Source of the DNA: Streptomyces sp. BV286
GTDB lineage: Bacteria > Actinomycetota > Actinomycetes > Streptomycetales > Streptomycetaceae
DNA: 64,000 nucleotides
Assembly: GCF_019090165.1 (NCBI RefSeq)
Contig: NZ_JAHRIB010000024.1
Coordinates: 122,648 to 186,647, forward strand
Direction of reading: 5' to 3'
Of this stretch, positions 8,957 through 17,860 are shown in pieces. The notes under the pieces are model-generated. The model ran no database searches. It was not told the DNA's origin and worked only from the letters and a program-made list of their open reading frames with translations. Each line of letters begins with the position of its first letter. Position 1 is the stretch's first letter. The translations under genes and the position numbers were made by a program.

Positions 8957-8989
8957 CTTGCACCTGACACTAGCGTCAGGTCTTATCGT
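8957..8989 (+). promoter_or_regulatory. MerR-type promoter/operator, copy A
   Basis: A -35-like TTGCAC (8958-8963) is followed by the inverted repeat ACCTGAC-6-GTCAGGT (8962-8981) and a -10-like TATCGT (8984-8989). The spacer is about 20 bp, the long spacing that MerR activators correct by DNA distortion. The same layout occurs at 61784-61815, and a related site precedes merR near 63506-63530. Downstream is the broken VOC gene. The rest of 8745-9093 shows no gene. Confidence 0.65.
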
Positions 8990-9093
8990 TGCGGCTGAAG
9001 TTGCAGACCAGCGCGGGGAGTTGGCTGGCGCTGGATCAGTGCCGCTGAGGCAGCGCCGACGGCGACCGCTCCCTCACCCCACAGAGGAGAATC

Positions 9094-9558
9094 GTGTCCT
9101 CCCATCACATCTGCGTCATGGTGAGCGATCTGGAGCGATCGCTGCCCTCCTATCAAGACCTCCTGGGATTCAAGAACGTGCTGTTCGAGAGCACCGAGCC
9201 CGGAAACTGATTCGACTCCTCGACGCTCGACGACATTCTTGGCGCGAAGAACGCGGCGACCCGGATCGTGATCGCCTCCGACGACTCCGGCGCGACGCTG
9301 GAACCGCAACAGGCGGCAAATCCGACCACCACCAAGGCTCCGGACGAGTACCTGCGCTACGGCGCGACCGGCATCACGGAGCTGGCACTCACCGTGCCCG
9401 AAATCGATGACCTCTTCCAGCGTGTCAAGGCCGCTGGTATCGAGGTTCAGACCGACTACATCTGGACCCCGATGCCCGGACTTCGATCATTCTTGTTCTG
9501 CGACCCCGACGGCGCGCTCATCCAGGCCATGGAAGTCTCGGACGACCAGTCCACATAA
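9094..9558 (+). pseudogene. VOC/glyoxalase family protein interrupted by an in-frame stop
   Basis: GTG 9094 follows AGAGGAGA. The frame reads VSSHHICVMVSDLERSLP and continues as a vicinal-oxygen-chelate domain to 9558 (ITELALTVPEIDDL, then FLFCDPDGALIQAMEV), but a TGA at 9208-9210 interrupts it at codon 39. The sequence on both sides stays in the same frame, so one substitution, for example TGG to TGA, explains the break. The original product would have been about 154 aa. A short product restarted from ATG 9268 is possible but would lack the first half of the fold. Confidence 0.8.
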
Positions 9559-9710
9559 GCGAGGCAAGGCCGACTCGATCGCCCGTTGAACCGCTCCGGG
9601 GCTGGTGAGTGTGACAGAGACCGGGCCTGCCGACGCGGACCGAGGTACTGGACCCCCGGGATTCACGCCGAGGTGCGTCACCGCCTGGCCGTGGTGCTCG
9701 CACTCACCCC

Positions 9711-9938
9711 GTGTGCCGTACTGGCCGGGGCGACTTCGCAGTACATGCTCTGGAACCGGAAGGGCGGCCAGGGCGAAACCCGATACCCCCGCCACCGTCA
9801 CCCGGCGGTGGCCGCGGGCGAGGGCCCCAACTCGCAGTGACCTGGCCTGCTTTGCAGGCCAGGCGGTACCTTGGCCTCGCCGACTACGGCGACGGTTCGA
9901 GCCCTCTGCTGTGCACGGCTTCGACAGTCACGCCGTAG
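9711..9938 (+). pseudogene. Decayed C-terminus of a second S8 protease
   Basis: Two frames together mirror the end of the protease just downstream. One frame gives TSQYMLWNRKGGQG (compare TSQQYTLWSWKVGQG in the intact gene). The other frame gives RYLGLADYGDGSSPL followed by TASTVTP and a stop (compare RYVGAVEYGDGSTAL and TALTVTP). The copy is frameshifted and lacks everything upstream. It is probably the remnant of a tandem duplicate or a recombined paralogue. Confidence 0.7.
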
Positions 9939-10029
9939 TCCCGAACACCCCCCACAGCCGCAGATACGGACGGCAGCCGGATCCCTGGCGCCCGACGCTT
10001 TTGCGGCGCCCGATCGATATGGATCACAC

Positions 10030-13000
10030 GTGACACGCGTACCCATACGTCCGAGAACGGCCGTCACCGCTCTCGCATCCCTCCTTGCCGGAGCCCTGAC
10101 CCTCATGGCGGTCACCGCTCCCGGCTCCGCCGCCGACGCCAACTCCCCCGGGAGCGGCGGTCGTTACAGCGACGGCACCTACATCATCGAACTCGCCGAC
10201 CCGCCCGTCGCCGCGTACGAGGGCGGGCTGCCCCGGCTGAAGCGAACGGCGTCCACGGCGGGCACGCGGCTCGACGCCGACTCCGCCCCGGTCGAGAAGT
10301 ACGTGGCGCACCTGGACGACCGCCGGAAGCAGGTCCTCGACGCCGTGCCCGGCGTCGAGACGCTCTACGACTACTCCTACACGTTCAGCGGATTCGCCGC
10401 CGAACTGACCGGCCGACAGGCCGCGAAACTGGCCTCGACGCCTGGTGTCGTCTCGGTGACCCGCAACAGGGTCGTCCCGCTGCCGTCGACAGGTGCGAAC
10501 GACGGGCCGGGGGTGAATGGCCGGGCGGAACCCCGTATCACTGCGCGATCGGCCTTCACCGGCCCCGCAGCCGCCCGAATACCGCACACCGCAGAATCCA
10601 AGGCGCCCCGAACAACTCGCCCCGCCCAGTTCCCCGACATCCCCCGCCTCCTCGGCCTCTCCGGCACCAAGGGTCTGTGGGCGAAGGCGGGCGGCGCCGC
10701 GCACGCCGGAGAAGGCGTGATCGTCGGGGTCGTGGACACCGGGTTCGACCCCACGAACCCGATGTTCGCCCCGCTGCCGGAGCCGCGCCCCGACGCCGGG
10801 GTCATCGCCACGAAGTGGCACGGCGACTGTGACCCGGGCGAGGACCCCACGCGCAAGGTGACCTGCAACAACAAGGTGATCGGCGCGCAGTGGTTCGGTG
10901 CGGGCGTCCCCGCGGACCGCGAAGACGCGCCCTCGCCGTTGGACACCAGCAGCCACGGCACGCACACCGGCAGCACGGCCGCCGGGAACCACGGCGTCGC
11001 CGCGTCGGTACCCGGCAGCAACGCCGAGGGCAAGCTCAGCGGTATCGCCCCGGCCGCCCGCCTCGCCTTCTACAAGGCATGCTGGCCGGGCTTCGGCTGC
11101 CCGACCGCGGACCTCACGGCCGCGATCGACAGGGCCGTGGCCGACGGCGTCGACGTCATCAACTTCTCCCTCAACGGCACCCTCACCGAGCAGCCCGACA
11201 TGAAGGCCATGTTCAACGCGGCCAAGGCGGGCGTGTTCATCGCCGCGTCCGCCGACAACGCCGGCCCGGACTCGGTGCAGCACACCGGCCCGTGGGTCAC
11301 AACGGTCGCCGCGGCGACGCACGACACCCGCTACACCACCTCCCTGGTCCTCGGCGACGGCCGCCGCTACACCCGCGTCGGCCTGAACCCGGGCGTCGGC
11401 ACCGCCCCGCTGGTCGAGGCAGCCTCCGTGGCGAAGGCCGGTGCAGATGCCGGCAGGGCTGCGCTGTGCGCGCCGGGCACCCTCGATCCGGCACAGGCGA
11501 AGGGCAAGATCATCGTCTGCGACCGGGGCGGTGCCGGCCTCTGGGAGGACCCCAAGTCGGACGAGGTCCTGGCGGTCGGCGGCAAGGGGCTCGTGCTCAC
11601 CGACACCCCGGCCTACGACGAGTTCCTGCCCCCGTACGTCTTTTCGGCGCCCCTGATCCACGTCGACGCGGAAGACGCGAAGGCGATCCACGCGTACGCC
11701 TCCCAGGCCGGCGCGACCGCCCGGTTCACGCCCTCGCAGAGCAGCCATGTGGCCACCCGGGAGATCACCGAATTCTCCTCCAGCGGCCCGGACCATTACA
11801 GTGACGGCGACCTGCTCAAGCCCGACATCGCCTCCTTCGGCCAGCTCATCCCGGCGGGCGTGGTGCCCGGCAGCGCCAGCTATTACCCCGGCCAGTTCAG
11901 CTTCGCCGACGGCACCTCGATGGCGTCCCCGCACATCGCCGGCCTCGCCGCGCTGCTGCGGCAGTTGCACCCCGACTGGTCGCCGATGGAAATCAAGTCG
12001 GCGCTGATGACGACGGCCACGCCCACCGACGAGAACGGCGACCCCATCGGCCGCAACCTGGCCGACTCCGCCTCACCCCTCGACTACGGCGCGGGCCTGC
12101 CCCGGGTCACCCGGGCGGCTGACCCCGGTCTGGTGTACGACTCCACCTCCGCCGACTGGACCGCCTACCTCTGCGCGATCGGCCAGAAGCCCGCCACCGA
12201 GGACGGCGCCGACGCCTGCGCCACGACCGCCAAGACCGACCCCAGCGACCTCAACTACCCCTCGATCGCGGTCGGTGACCTGCTGGGCAGTCAGACCGTG
12301 ACGCGCACGGTCACCAACGTCTCGGCCCAGACAGGCACGTACAAGGCGAAGCTCCAGACCCCGCCGGGCTTCCGCGCCGAGGTCACCCCGAAGCGGCTGA
12401 CGGTCGCGCCGGGCGCGTCGGCGTCGTACAAGGTGACCTTCGAGCGGACGAGCGCGGCCCATGACACGTGGTCCTTCGGCTCCCTGAGGCTCAGCGACGC
12501 GCACAGCCACCACGAGGTCACCAGCCCGATCGCCCTGCGCGCCGTGGCGTTCTCCGCCCCGGACGAGGTCACGGTCACCGGCACTGACTCCGCGACGCTG
12601 AAGACCGGCGTCGACTGGAACGGCGAACTGACCGCGAAGGCGTCGCTCTACACCGGCGAGAAGACCACCGGCACGCTCACCGGCACCGACCAGGCCGACT
12701 TCACCATAAGTCAGCGCACCAACGACGCCGTCGTCAAGCACCGCGTCCACGTCCCCGAGGGCGCCCCCTTCACCCGGTTCGCCATCACCTCCGCGGACCA
12801 CGTCCCGGGCAGCAACCTCGACCTCTACGCCTTCGACACCGACGGCAACCACGTCGGCGACTGGGCCGGCCCCGGCTCCGACGAACACGTCGACCTGCCG
12901 CCCGGCGACTACGACGTCTACGTCCTCCAGTACGAACTGCCGGCCGGCACCACCAGCCAGCAGTACACCCTGTGGAGCTGGAAGGTCGGCCAGGGCACCC

Positions 13001-13173
13001 CGGCCGTGACACCCACGGTCACTCCTGCCGAGCAGAACGTCTCGGCGGGCGACCGTCCGGAGGTCACGGTGTCGTGGCCGGACGCGACACCCGGCCAACG
13101 CTACGTCGGGGCCGTCGAGTACGGCGACGGCTCGACAGCCCTCGGACACACGGCGTTGACCGTCACGCCGTAG
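10030..13173 (+). CDS. Secreted S8 (subtilisin-like) serine protease with PA insert
   Basis: A 1,047-aa secreted protease. GTG 10030 starts a clear signal peptide (VTRVPIRPRTAVTALASLLA, then LMAVTAPGSAADA). An I9-type propeptide (YIIELADPPVAAYEG) follows. The triad is Asp236 in VGVVDTGFDP, His309 in SSHGTHTGSTAAGN and Ser630 in DGTSMASPHIAGL. A protease-associated insert lies between His and Ser. The C-terminal 400 residues are beta-rich (Fn3-like) and may bind substrate or wall. An upstream ATG at 9871 is in frame but runs through the relic and is unlikely. It is monocistronic and ends at a strong hairpin. Confidence 0.93.
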   Translation: MTRVPIRPRTAVTALASLLAGALTLMAVTAPGSAADANSPGSGGRYSDGTYIIELADPPVAAYEGGLPRLKRTASTAGTRLDADSAPVEKYVAHLDDRRKQVLDAVPGVETLYDYSYTFSGFAAELTGRQAAKLASTPGVVSVTRNRVVPLPSTGANDGPGVNGRAEPRITARSAFTGPAAARIPHTAESKAPRTTRPAQFPDIPRLLGLSGTKGLWAKAGGAAHAGEGVIVGVVDTGFDPTNPMFAPLPEPRPDAGVIATKWHGDCDPGEDPTRKVTCNNKVIGAQWFGAGVPADREDAPSPLDTSSHGTHTGSTAAGNHGVAASVPGSNAEGKLSGIAPAARLAFYKACWPGFGCPTADLTAAIDRAVADGVDVINFSLNGTLTEQPDMKAMFNAAKAGVFIAASADNAGPDSVQHTGPWVTTVAAATHDTRYTTSLVLGDGRRYTRVGLNPGVGTAPLVEAASVAKAGADAGRAALCAPGTLDPAQAKGKIIVCDRGGAGLWEDPKSDEVLAVGGKGLVLTDTPAYDEFLPPYVFSAPLIHVDAEDAKAIHAYASQAGATARFTPSQSSHVATREITEFSSSGPDHYSDGDLLKPDIASFGQLIPAGVVPGSASYYPGQFSFADGTSMASPHIAGLAALLRQLHPDWSPMEIKSALMTTATPTDENGDPIGRNLADSASPLDYGAGLPRVTRAADPGLVYDSTSADWTAYLCAIGQKPATEDGADACATTAKTDPSDLNYPSIAVGDLLGSQTVTRTVTNVSAQTGTYKAKLQTPPGFRAEVTPKRLTVAPGASASYKVTFERTSAAHDTWSFGSLRLSDAHSHHEVTSPIALRAVAFSAPDEVTVTGTDSATLKTGVDWNGELTAKASLYTGEKTTGTLTGTDQADFTISQRTNDAVVKHRVHVPEGAPFTRFAITSADHVPGSNLDLYAFDTDGNHVGDWAGPGSDEHVDLPPGDYDVYVLQYELPAGTTSQQYTLWSWKVGQGTPAVTPTVTPAEQNVSAGDRPEVTVSWPDATPGQRYVGAVEYGDGSTALGHTALTVTP

Positions 13174-13213
13174 CCGCGACCCGGTAAGCCGTTGGCGCGA
13201 ACCGTCGGTGAGC

Positions 13214-13251
13214 GATCCGCCCGCGCACTGCCCCGAGTGCGCGGGCGGATC
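13214..13251 (+). terminator. Perfect 16-bp hairpin after the S8 protease
   Basis: Arms 13214-13229 and 13236-13251 are perfect complements with a 6-base loop, 40 bases after the protease stop. It is a likely intrinsic terminator, without an evident U-tract. Confidence 0.7.
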
Positions 13252-13309
13252 ACGTCGGCCGAAGCCCGGCGACAACGCCGCCCCGCCGCAGCACGGGCAA
13301 GGTGCCACC

Positions 13310-13560
13310 GCCGATGGACAAGGTCAGCTTGGCCTGCGGGCCCGGCAGAAGGGGCTCTGTCCTCTCTGCAGGCAGGAGCTGATCGTCAGAGCCGTAAACG
13401 AACCGGACAGCCCACGCGAGTGGATCAACTGGTTCGCGGGGTCGAAGAAGATGCTTCACAAGCACCCCTTCGTCTACCGGCGCCACGGAGGAGCGATACA
13501 TCCACCGCCTCGTTCATACCGCCTGCCATCGTCGGCATCACGTAGGCGATGGCAGGCGGT
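13310..13560 (+). pseudogene. Group II intron-encoded protein relic: HNH endonuclease end
   Basis: One frame reads LGLRARQKGLCPLCRQELI, then REWINWFAG and FVYRRHGG. A shifted frame continues RLVHTACHRRHH. Together these match the Cys-Xaa2-Cys and LVHxxCHRxHH pattern of the C-terminal HNH domain of group II intron reverse transcriptases, broken by a frameshift near 13495. No RT or maturase domain precedes it. A 14-bp perfect inverted repeat (13518-13531 with 13547-13560) covers the end. Confidence 0.65.
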
Positions 13561-13718
13561 CCGTATAAGTCTGCTGAACTGCGAATCCCACGGGCTTACT
13601 TGGGCAGTGTGCGGTTCTGAGGGGCCGGGTCCAGCAAGGGGCTGCGGCTACCCGCCCACAGTTGTCTCACTCTCCGCTACGGTGCGGCCCCGGCCGGGGC
13701 CTCCGAGTGGGGCAGTCG

Positions 13719-13973
13719 ACAAGAAATCCACTCCGGCCCTGCTGTGGGAGACCGATCCCCGGCACGAAGCCGACGAGATCAAGGCGCGGTTGCGGACATC
13801 CCTGAATGACGAGCTCAAACTCGAAGTGCCCGAGTCCAGGACCCTGACCACGCATGCCGCGCCCGTTTCCGGCTACAACATCAGGACGCTCCACGCTGAC
13901 GACAAGATCGAGCGGCGAGGTCGCTGTGCCATCAACGGACGCATCGGCCTGTTCGTGCCCGGTTCCGCCGGGG
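13719..13973 (+). pseudogene. Group II intron reverse transcriptase relic: palm/thumb piece
   Basis: The frame reads RHEADEIKARLRTSLND, LKLEVPESRTLTTHA, GYNIRTLHADDKI and CAINGRIGLFVP. This closely follows the stretch after the YADD box in actinobacterial group II intron reverse transcriptases (EAEEIKxxLxEFLRxxLKLELSxxKTLITHA type). The YADD region is degraded. It lies downstream of the HNH relic, so the normal order is reversed; the two pieces come from different copies or a rearranged one. Confidence 0.65.
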
Positions 13974-14106
13974 TGTCACTCTTGCGGCACTGGCGCCCTC
14001 CCCAACAAGCAGCGTCAGGTGCGACGACGGCTGCAGCCATGTAGATGCACGCGCCTCGGCTTGTGAGGCGTAACCTCAGAAGGACCAGAAGGTCCCAAAA
14101 CGGCTC

Positions 14107-14122
14107 ATCTGATATGACAGAT
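14107..14122. promoter_or_regulatory. Inverted repeat upstream of the IclR gene
   Basis: ATCTG-6-CAGAT, centred 45 bases before the iclR start. Its CTGATATGACAG core resembles the perfect CTGATATATCAG palindrome upstream of glyA at 41903. It is a candidate operator, perhaps of a GntR/FCD protein; the short length limits certainty. Confidence 0.35.
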
Positions 14123-14159
14123 TTCCTCAGAGAGTGGACGACTCTGTATCTTGTCCCAT

Positions 14160-14945
14160 GTGAGCGACGGGCGCAGGCAAGGACGAGACAATTCGGTCCA
14201 TTCGGTAGACAGGGCGATCTCGATCCTCCAGGTACTTTCTCAGCGCCGTGTGGCCGGCATCACAGAAATCGCCAAAGAGATCTCCGTGCACAAGTCAACG
14301 GTGTCTCGGCTGATTGCGACTCTGGAAGCCAGAGGGATGGTGGAGCAAGCCTCCATGCGAGGTGGGTACCGGCTGGCCTACGGCATCCAGCGTTTGGCGG
14401 ACGGAGTAGGCCAGCAGCACGATCTGACCGTGATCAGTCGCACCGTGTGCAACCGCCTTGCCGAGGAGCTGAAAGAGACCGTCATCGTCGCGGTACATGA
14501 AGGCCGCACAGTGGTCTCCATCGACCAGGTGAACGGCTCGGACTCCCTCACCATCGTGAACCGGGTCGGACAGGCCCACCCTCTTCACCCGACTGCTGCC
14601 GGCAAGGTGTTTCTCGCGTACATGCCCCGCACCGAACTGCAGTCCTACCTCGACGCTGAATTGGAACGCCTCACCCCGCACACGATTGTCGATCCGGGCG
14701 TCCTGGAGAGCGAGTTGGAGACGGTGCGCAAGCACGGCTATGCCCGAGTCGATGAGGAACAGGAGATCGGGCTCGCGGCCGTCGCGGCACCGATTCGAGC
14801 ACACGACGGCCAAGTCGCCGCCGCCCTGGTGGTCTCCGGTCCCGCATTCCGTATCAACGATGACACGATTCCGGGAATAGTCGAACACCTGCTGGCGGCT
14901 GCCGCAGAGATCTCGGAGCGAAACGGCTATCCGAAAGCCGGCTGA
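14160..14945 (+). CDS. IclR family transcriptional regulator
   Basis: A 261-aa regulator with an N-terminal winged helix (SVHSVDRAISILQVL, then ITEIAKEISVHKSTVSRLI) and an IclR effector-binding domain (HPLHPTAAGKVFLAYM). The start is uncertain: GTG 14160 and TTG 14151 are possible and neither has a clear ribosome site. It is convergent with the betaine operon and faces its terminator. Family members usually control catabolic operons through palindromes such as the one at 25341-25371, so it is a good candidate regulator of the demethylase operon. Confidence 0.9.
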   Translation: MSDGRRQGRDNSVHSVDRAISILQVLSQRRVAGITEIAKEISVHKSTVSRLIATLEARGMVEQASMRGGYRLAYGIQRLADGVGQQHDLTVISRTVCNRLAEELKETVIVAVHEGRTVVSIDQVNGSDSLTIVNRVGQAHPLHPTAAGKVFLAYMPRTELQSYLDAELERLTPHTIVDPGVLESELETVRKHGYARVDEEQEIGLAAVAAPIRAHDGQVAAALVVSGPAFRINDDTIPGIVEHLLAAAAEISERNGYPKAG

Positions 14946-15024
14946 GTCGCGCTATCGGCGGCCGAGGACAACTCCTTGGGGAGCACAGCGCACCGGCGCC
15001 GATCGCAGAGGACGCAACAGACTC

Positions 15025-15059
15025 GCCGACAGCAGAGGTGAAACATCTCTGCCGTCGGC
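15025..15059 (+). terminator. Hairpin downstream of iclR
   Basis: Arms 15025-15037 and 15047-15059 pair over 13 bases with one mismatch and a 9-base loop, 80 bases after the iclR stop. A second imperfect hairpin lies at 15201-15234. The stretch 14946-15282 contains no gene that I can see, only these hairpins and the operon terminator. Confidence 0.5.
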
Positions 15060-15247
15060 TCAGCGGCCCGAATGCACGACGGCATCGACGCCAGCAGCGG
15101 ACCCGCCACCGCATCGTGTGGGCCATCTGTGACCTGTCGCAACGGTGAGCCCGGCACCAGATCGTGGCCCGCCGACCGGACGCCTGGCCAGGAATCAATC
15201 AGAGGCGCCCGGCGGAGTACAACCGGACGCCTCTGCGTTCACGAAGG

Positions 15248-15279
15248 CCCGTCGTCACCCCGGAACTGGTGACGACGGG
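15248..15279 (-). terminator. Perfect 12-bp hairpin ending the betaine operon
   Basis: Arms 15248-15259 and 15268-15279 are perfect complements with an 8-base loop, directly after the aldehyde dehydrogenase stop on the minus strand. It probably terminates the eight-gene operon. Confidence 0.65.
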
Positions 15280-15282
15280 AGA

Positions 15283-16791
15283 TCAGCGGCCGTGATAGTG
15301 CATGACGTGCTTCGTACGCGAGTAGTCGTCGAGCGCGTAGATCGACAGGTCGCGCCCGTACCCGGAGCCCTTGAAGCCTCCCCAGGGCACCTCGTTGGCG
15401 AGTACGAGGTGGGAGTTGACCCATACCGTGCCGGAGTCGAGCCGAGAGGCCACGTCGTGGCTGCGGCGGGCATCACTCGTCCAGACCGACGCGGACAGAC
15501 CGAGCGGCACGTTGTTGGCGCGCAGGACCGCCTCGCCCTCCGCGGAGAACGTCTCGACCGTCACCACAGGCCCGAAGATCTCCTCCCGGGTACACGCGGC
15601 ATCGACAGGGACATCGACAAGCACGGTCGGCTGGACAAAGTAGCCCGTGCCGTCGAAAGCGCCGCCACCGACGGCCGCGCGCGCTCCCTCCGCCAACGCA
15701 CGGTCTAGGTGGGCGAGCACCCGGTCGTAGTGCGCCTTGGACACGAGCGGACCGACCTCGATGTCGTCGCCCGCGCCCGGCTCACCGACCTTCAACTCGC
15801 TCACCTGTGCCACCAGGCGGTCGACGAGTTCGGCGGCGACCGACTCGTGGACCAGCACGCGGCAGGCGGCACCGCACTCCTGGCCCCCGTTGTAGAAACT
15901 GGCGGCACGCAGCGAGGTCGCCACGAGATCCAGGTCCGCGTCCTCGAAGACCACGACCGGGGCCTTGCCGCCGAGTTCGAGGTGAACCCTCTTGAGGGTG
16001 TCCGCGGCGGCACGGGCGACGGCACGCCCGCTGCCGACCGACCCGGTCAGCGCGATCATGTCGATGTCGGCGTGCGAGGCGAGGGCGGCACCCACGACGG
16101 GACCGAGTCCCGTCACGACATTGAGCACGCCCGCGGGGAGCAGGTCTGCGACCAGCTCGGCGAACTTGAGCGTGGTCAGGGGCGTCTGCTCCGAGGGCTT
16201 GATCACGAGGGTGTTGCCCGCGGCCAGGATGGGCGCGATCTTCCACGCCGCCATCAGGAGGGGATAGTTCCACGGCGTGACGACGCCCACCACGCCGAGT
16301 GGTTCGCGCAAAATCACCGAGAGGTGGGATTCGGCGTAGTCGCCGGCCGCCATCGACGTGGTGGCACGCAGCGCTCCGGCCATGAACCGGAAGGTGTCGA
16401 TGGTTCCGTCGACGTCGTCGCGTGCCACCGAGATCGGCTTGCCCGTATTGGCGGACTCCAGCCGGACCAGCACCTCGTGGTTGTCCGCGAGGCGGTCGGC
16501 AATGGCGTGCAGGATCTCCGAGCGCGCCTTGGGCACGAGACGCGCCCAGGATTCCTTCGCCTTGACCGCTGCGGCGACCGCGAGGTCGACGTCCGACTCG
16601 GTGCCCAGCGCGACCCGGGCGATCACCTCTTCCGAGGCGGGATCGACGATGTCGAGCAGCTCGGCGGTCGGGGTCTCGCGAAACGCGCCGTCGATGACGT
16701 GCCCGGCCGGCGGCAGGTCCGTCGGGTCGAACTTGGTGGCGTCCGGCGCACGCCGCACGCCGATGGTCGGGTCCTCGGTGGACATGTCCAC
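15283..16791 (-). CDS. NAD(P)-dependent aldehyde dehydrogenase
   Basis: A 502-aa aldehyde dehydrogenase of the betaine-aldehyde/aminobutyraldehyde type. The catalytic Cys is residue 306 in GGQECGAAC, and the general base is in HLELGGKAPVVVF. NAD-binding strands (VTPWNYPL, ALTGSVGSGRAV) are intact. It is the last gene of the operon, 61 bp after the DapA-family gene. In hydroxyproline breakdown a DapA-family deaminase yields 2-oxoglutarate semialdehyde, which this enzyme would oxidise to 2-oxoglutarate. That substrate is inferred from neighbours; other aminoaldehydes are possible. Confidence 0.9.
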   Translation of the reverse strand: MDMSTEDPTIGVRRAPDATKFDPTDLPPAGHVIDGAFRETPTAELLDIVDPASEEVIARVALGTESDVDLAVAAAVKAKESWARLVPKARSEILHAIADRLADNHEVLVRLESANTGKPISVARDDVDGTIDTFRFMAGALRATTSMAAGDYAESHLSVILREPLGVVGVVTPWNYPLLMAAWKIAPILAAGNTLVIKPSEQTPLTTLKFAELVADLLPAGVLNVVTGLGPVVGAALASHADIDMIALTGSVGSGRAVARAAADTLKRVHLELGGKAPVVVFEDADLDLVATSLRAASFYNGGQECGAACRVLVHESVAAELVDRLVAQVSELKVGEPGAGDDIEVGPLVSKAHYDRVLAHLDRALAEGARAAVGGGAFDGTGYFVQPTVLVDVPVDAACTREEIFGPVVTVETFSAEGEAVLRANNVPLGLSASVWTSDARRSHDVASRLDSGTVWVNSHLVLANEVPWGGFKGSGYGRDLSIYALDDYSRTKHVMHYHGR

Positions 16792-16852
16792 TCCTTCGGT
16801 GGTTGTGGGGCTGTGAACGCGGCCGGCCGTGACAGTCGCGCGGGTGAGCAGA

Positions 16853-17767
16853 TCAGACGGCTGCGGCGTCCTGACTCACCGGCAATGACGAAAGGGGCGC
16901 CGCCAGCTTCGAGATGGCCGCGGCCACCTCGGGGTCGAGCGGAGCCACAGGCGGCCGAGAGCCGCCGATCGCGAAGCCCGTCGCGCCGAGCGCCGTCTTG
17001 ACCGCGGGGGCGAAGGGCGCCGCCATGATCGCGTCGATCAGCGGGTAGACCGACTCCCACTCACCGCGCGCCCGGTGCAGATCGCCCTCGCTCATGGCGG
17101 CGTGGATGGAGACCAGCTGGGCCGCCACGACATTGGCGGTGCCGGCCATCACACCGGCTGCTCCCTCGGAGAGCGCGGCGAGCAGCAGGGAGTCCCAGCC
17201 GACGAAGGTCGAGACGACGTCCCCGTGGTTGTGGATCAGCTGCCCGGCCTGGGCGATGTCGGCGGAGGTGTCCTTGATGTACTGGATGTTCTCGAACTCG
17301 CGGGCGAGTTCACCGACCAGGTCGGGCGTCATGTTGACGCCGGTGGCGACCGGGAGGTTGTAGAGCATGATCGGGATGCTCACCGACTCGGCCACGGTCG
17401 TGAGGTAGCGCTTGGTCTCCTCGATCGTGAGGGGCTCGTAGTACGGCGCCACCACCATCAGTACGGACGCCCCCGCCTGTTCCGCGTGGCGCGAGAGTTC
17501 GATGGCCTCCCTGGTGGACTGGGCACCTGTCTGCGCCACCACGGGCACCCGGCCCGCTGTCTGGTCGATCACGGTCTCCACGACGAGGCGGCGCTCGGCG
17601 TTGCTGAGCGTGGTGAACTCCCCGGTCGAGCCGCAGGCCACAACGCCGTGGACGCCGCCGTCGATGTTGCGGTCGACGACTCGTCGCAGAGTCGCCTCGT
17701 CGACCGAGTCGTTGTCGTCGAAGGGGGTGAGGAGGGCGGACAGGACGCCGCGCAGGGGTGAGGACAT
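16853..17767 (-). CDS. DapA-family (dihydrodipicolinate synthase-like) lyase/deaminase
   Basis: A 304-aa class I aldolase-fold protein. Schiff-base Lys165 is in YIKDTSAD, Tyr136 in MLYNLP, and the pyruvate-binding GSTGEFTTLS loop is at 47-56. A Lys-pathway DapA role is unlikely in this setting. The family includes 1-pyrroline-4-hydroxy-2-carboxylate deaminase of hydroxyproline catabolism, which fits the HpbD-like epimerase and the aldehyde dehydrogenase next door. The specific activity is inferred from context. Confidence 0.88.
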   Translation of the reverse strand: MSSPLRGVLSALLTPFDDNDSVDEATLRRVVDRNIDGGVHGVVACGSTGEFTTLSNAERRLVVETVIDQTAGRVPVVAQTGAQSTREAIELSRHAEQAGASVLMVVAPYYEPLTIEETKRYLTTVAESVSIPIMLYNLPVATGVNMTPDLVGELAREFENIQYIKDTSADIAQAGQLIHNHGDVVSTFVGWDSLLLAALSEGAAGVMAGTANVVAAQLVSIHAAMSEGDLHRARGEWESVYPLIDAIMAAPFAPAVKTALGATGFAIGGSRPPVAPLDPEVAAAISKLAAPLSSLPVSQDAAAV

Positions 17768-17860
17768 GGTGGAAGCACCTTCGGTGTGAAGTCTGAGATG
17801 TGGGAGGAAGGGGAAGGGAAGGAGAGCGGGGACCTACGTCAGCGTCAGGTCCGGCGGCAT

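Noticed and set aside
10024..11970. 648-aa minus-strand ORF opposite the S8 protease
   Set aside because: Shadow of a clear protease; translation is Gly/Arg-rich with no motif.
13608..13625. Group II intron domain V
   Set aside because: The partial motif GTGCGGTTCTGAGGGG is suggestive, but I could not build the full stem by eye, so it is only mentioned.
14160..14945. IclR start at TTG 14151
   Set aside because: Possible, but GTG 14160 is equally supported; neither has a ribosome site.
15283..16791. Specific assignment as betaine aldehyde dehydrogenase
   Set aside because: No choline oxidase or choline dehydrogenase is nearby; a semialdehyde from the DapA-family step fits the neighbours better.
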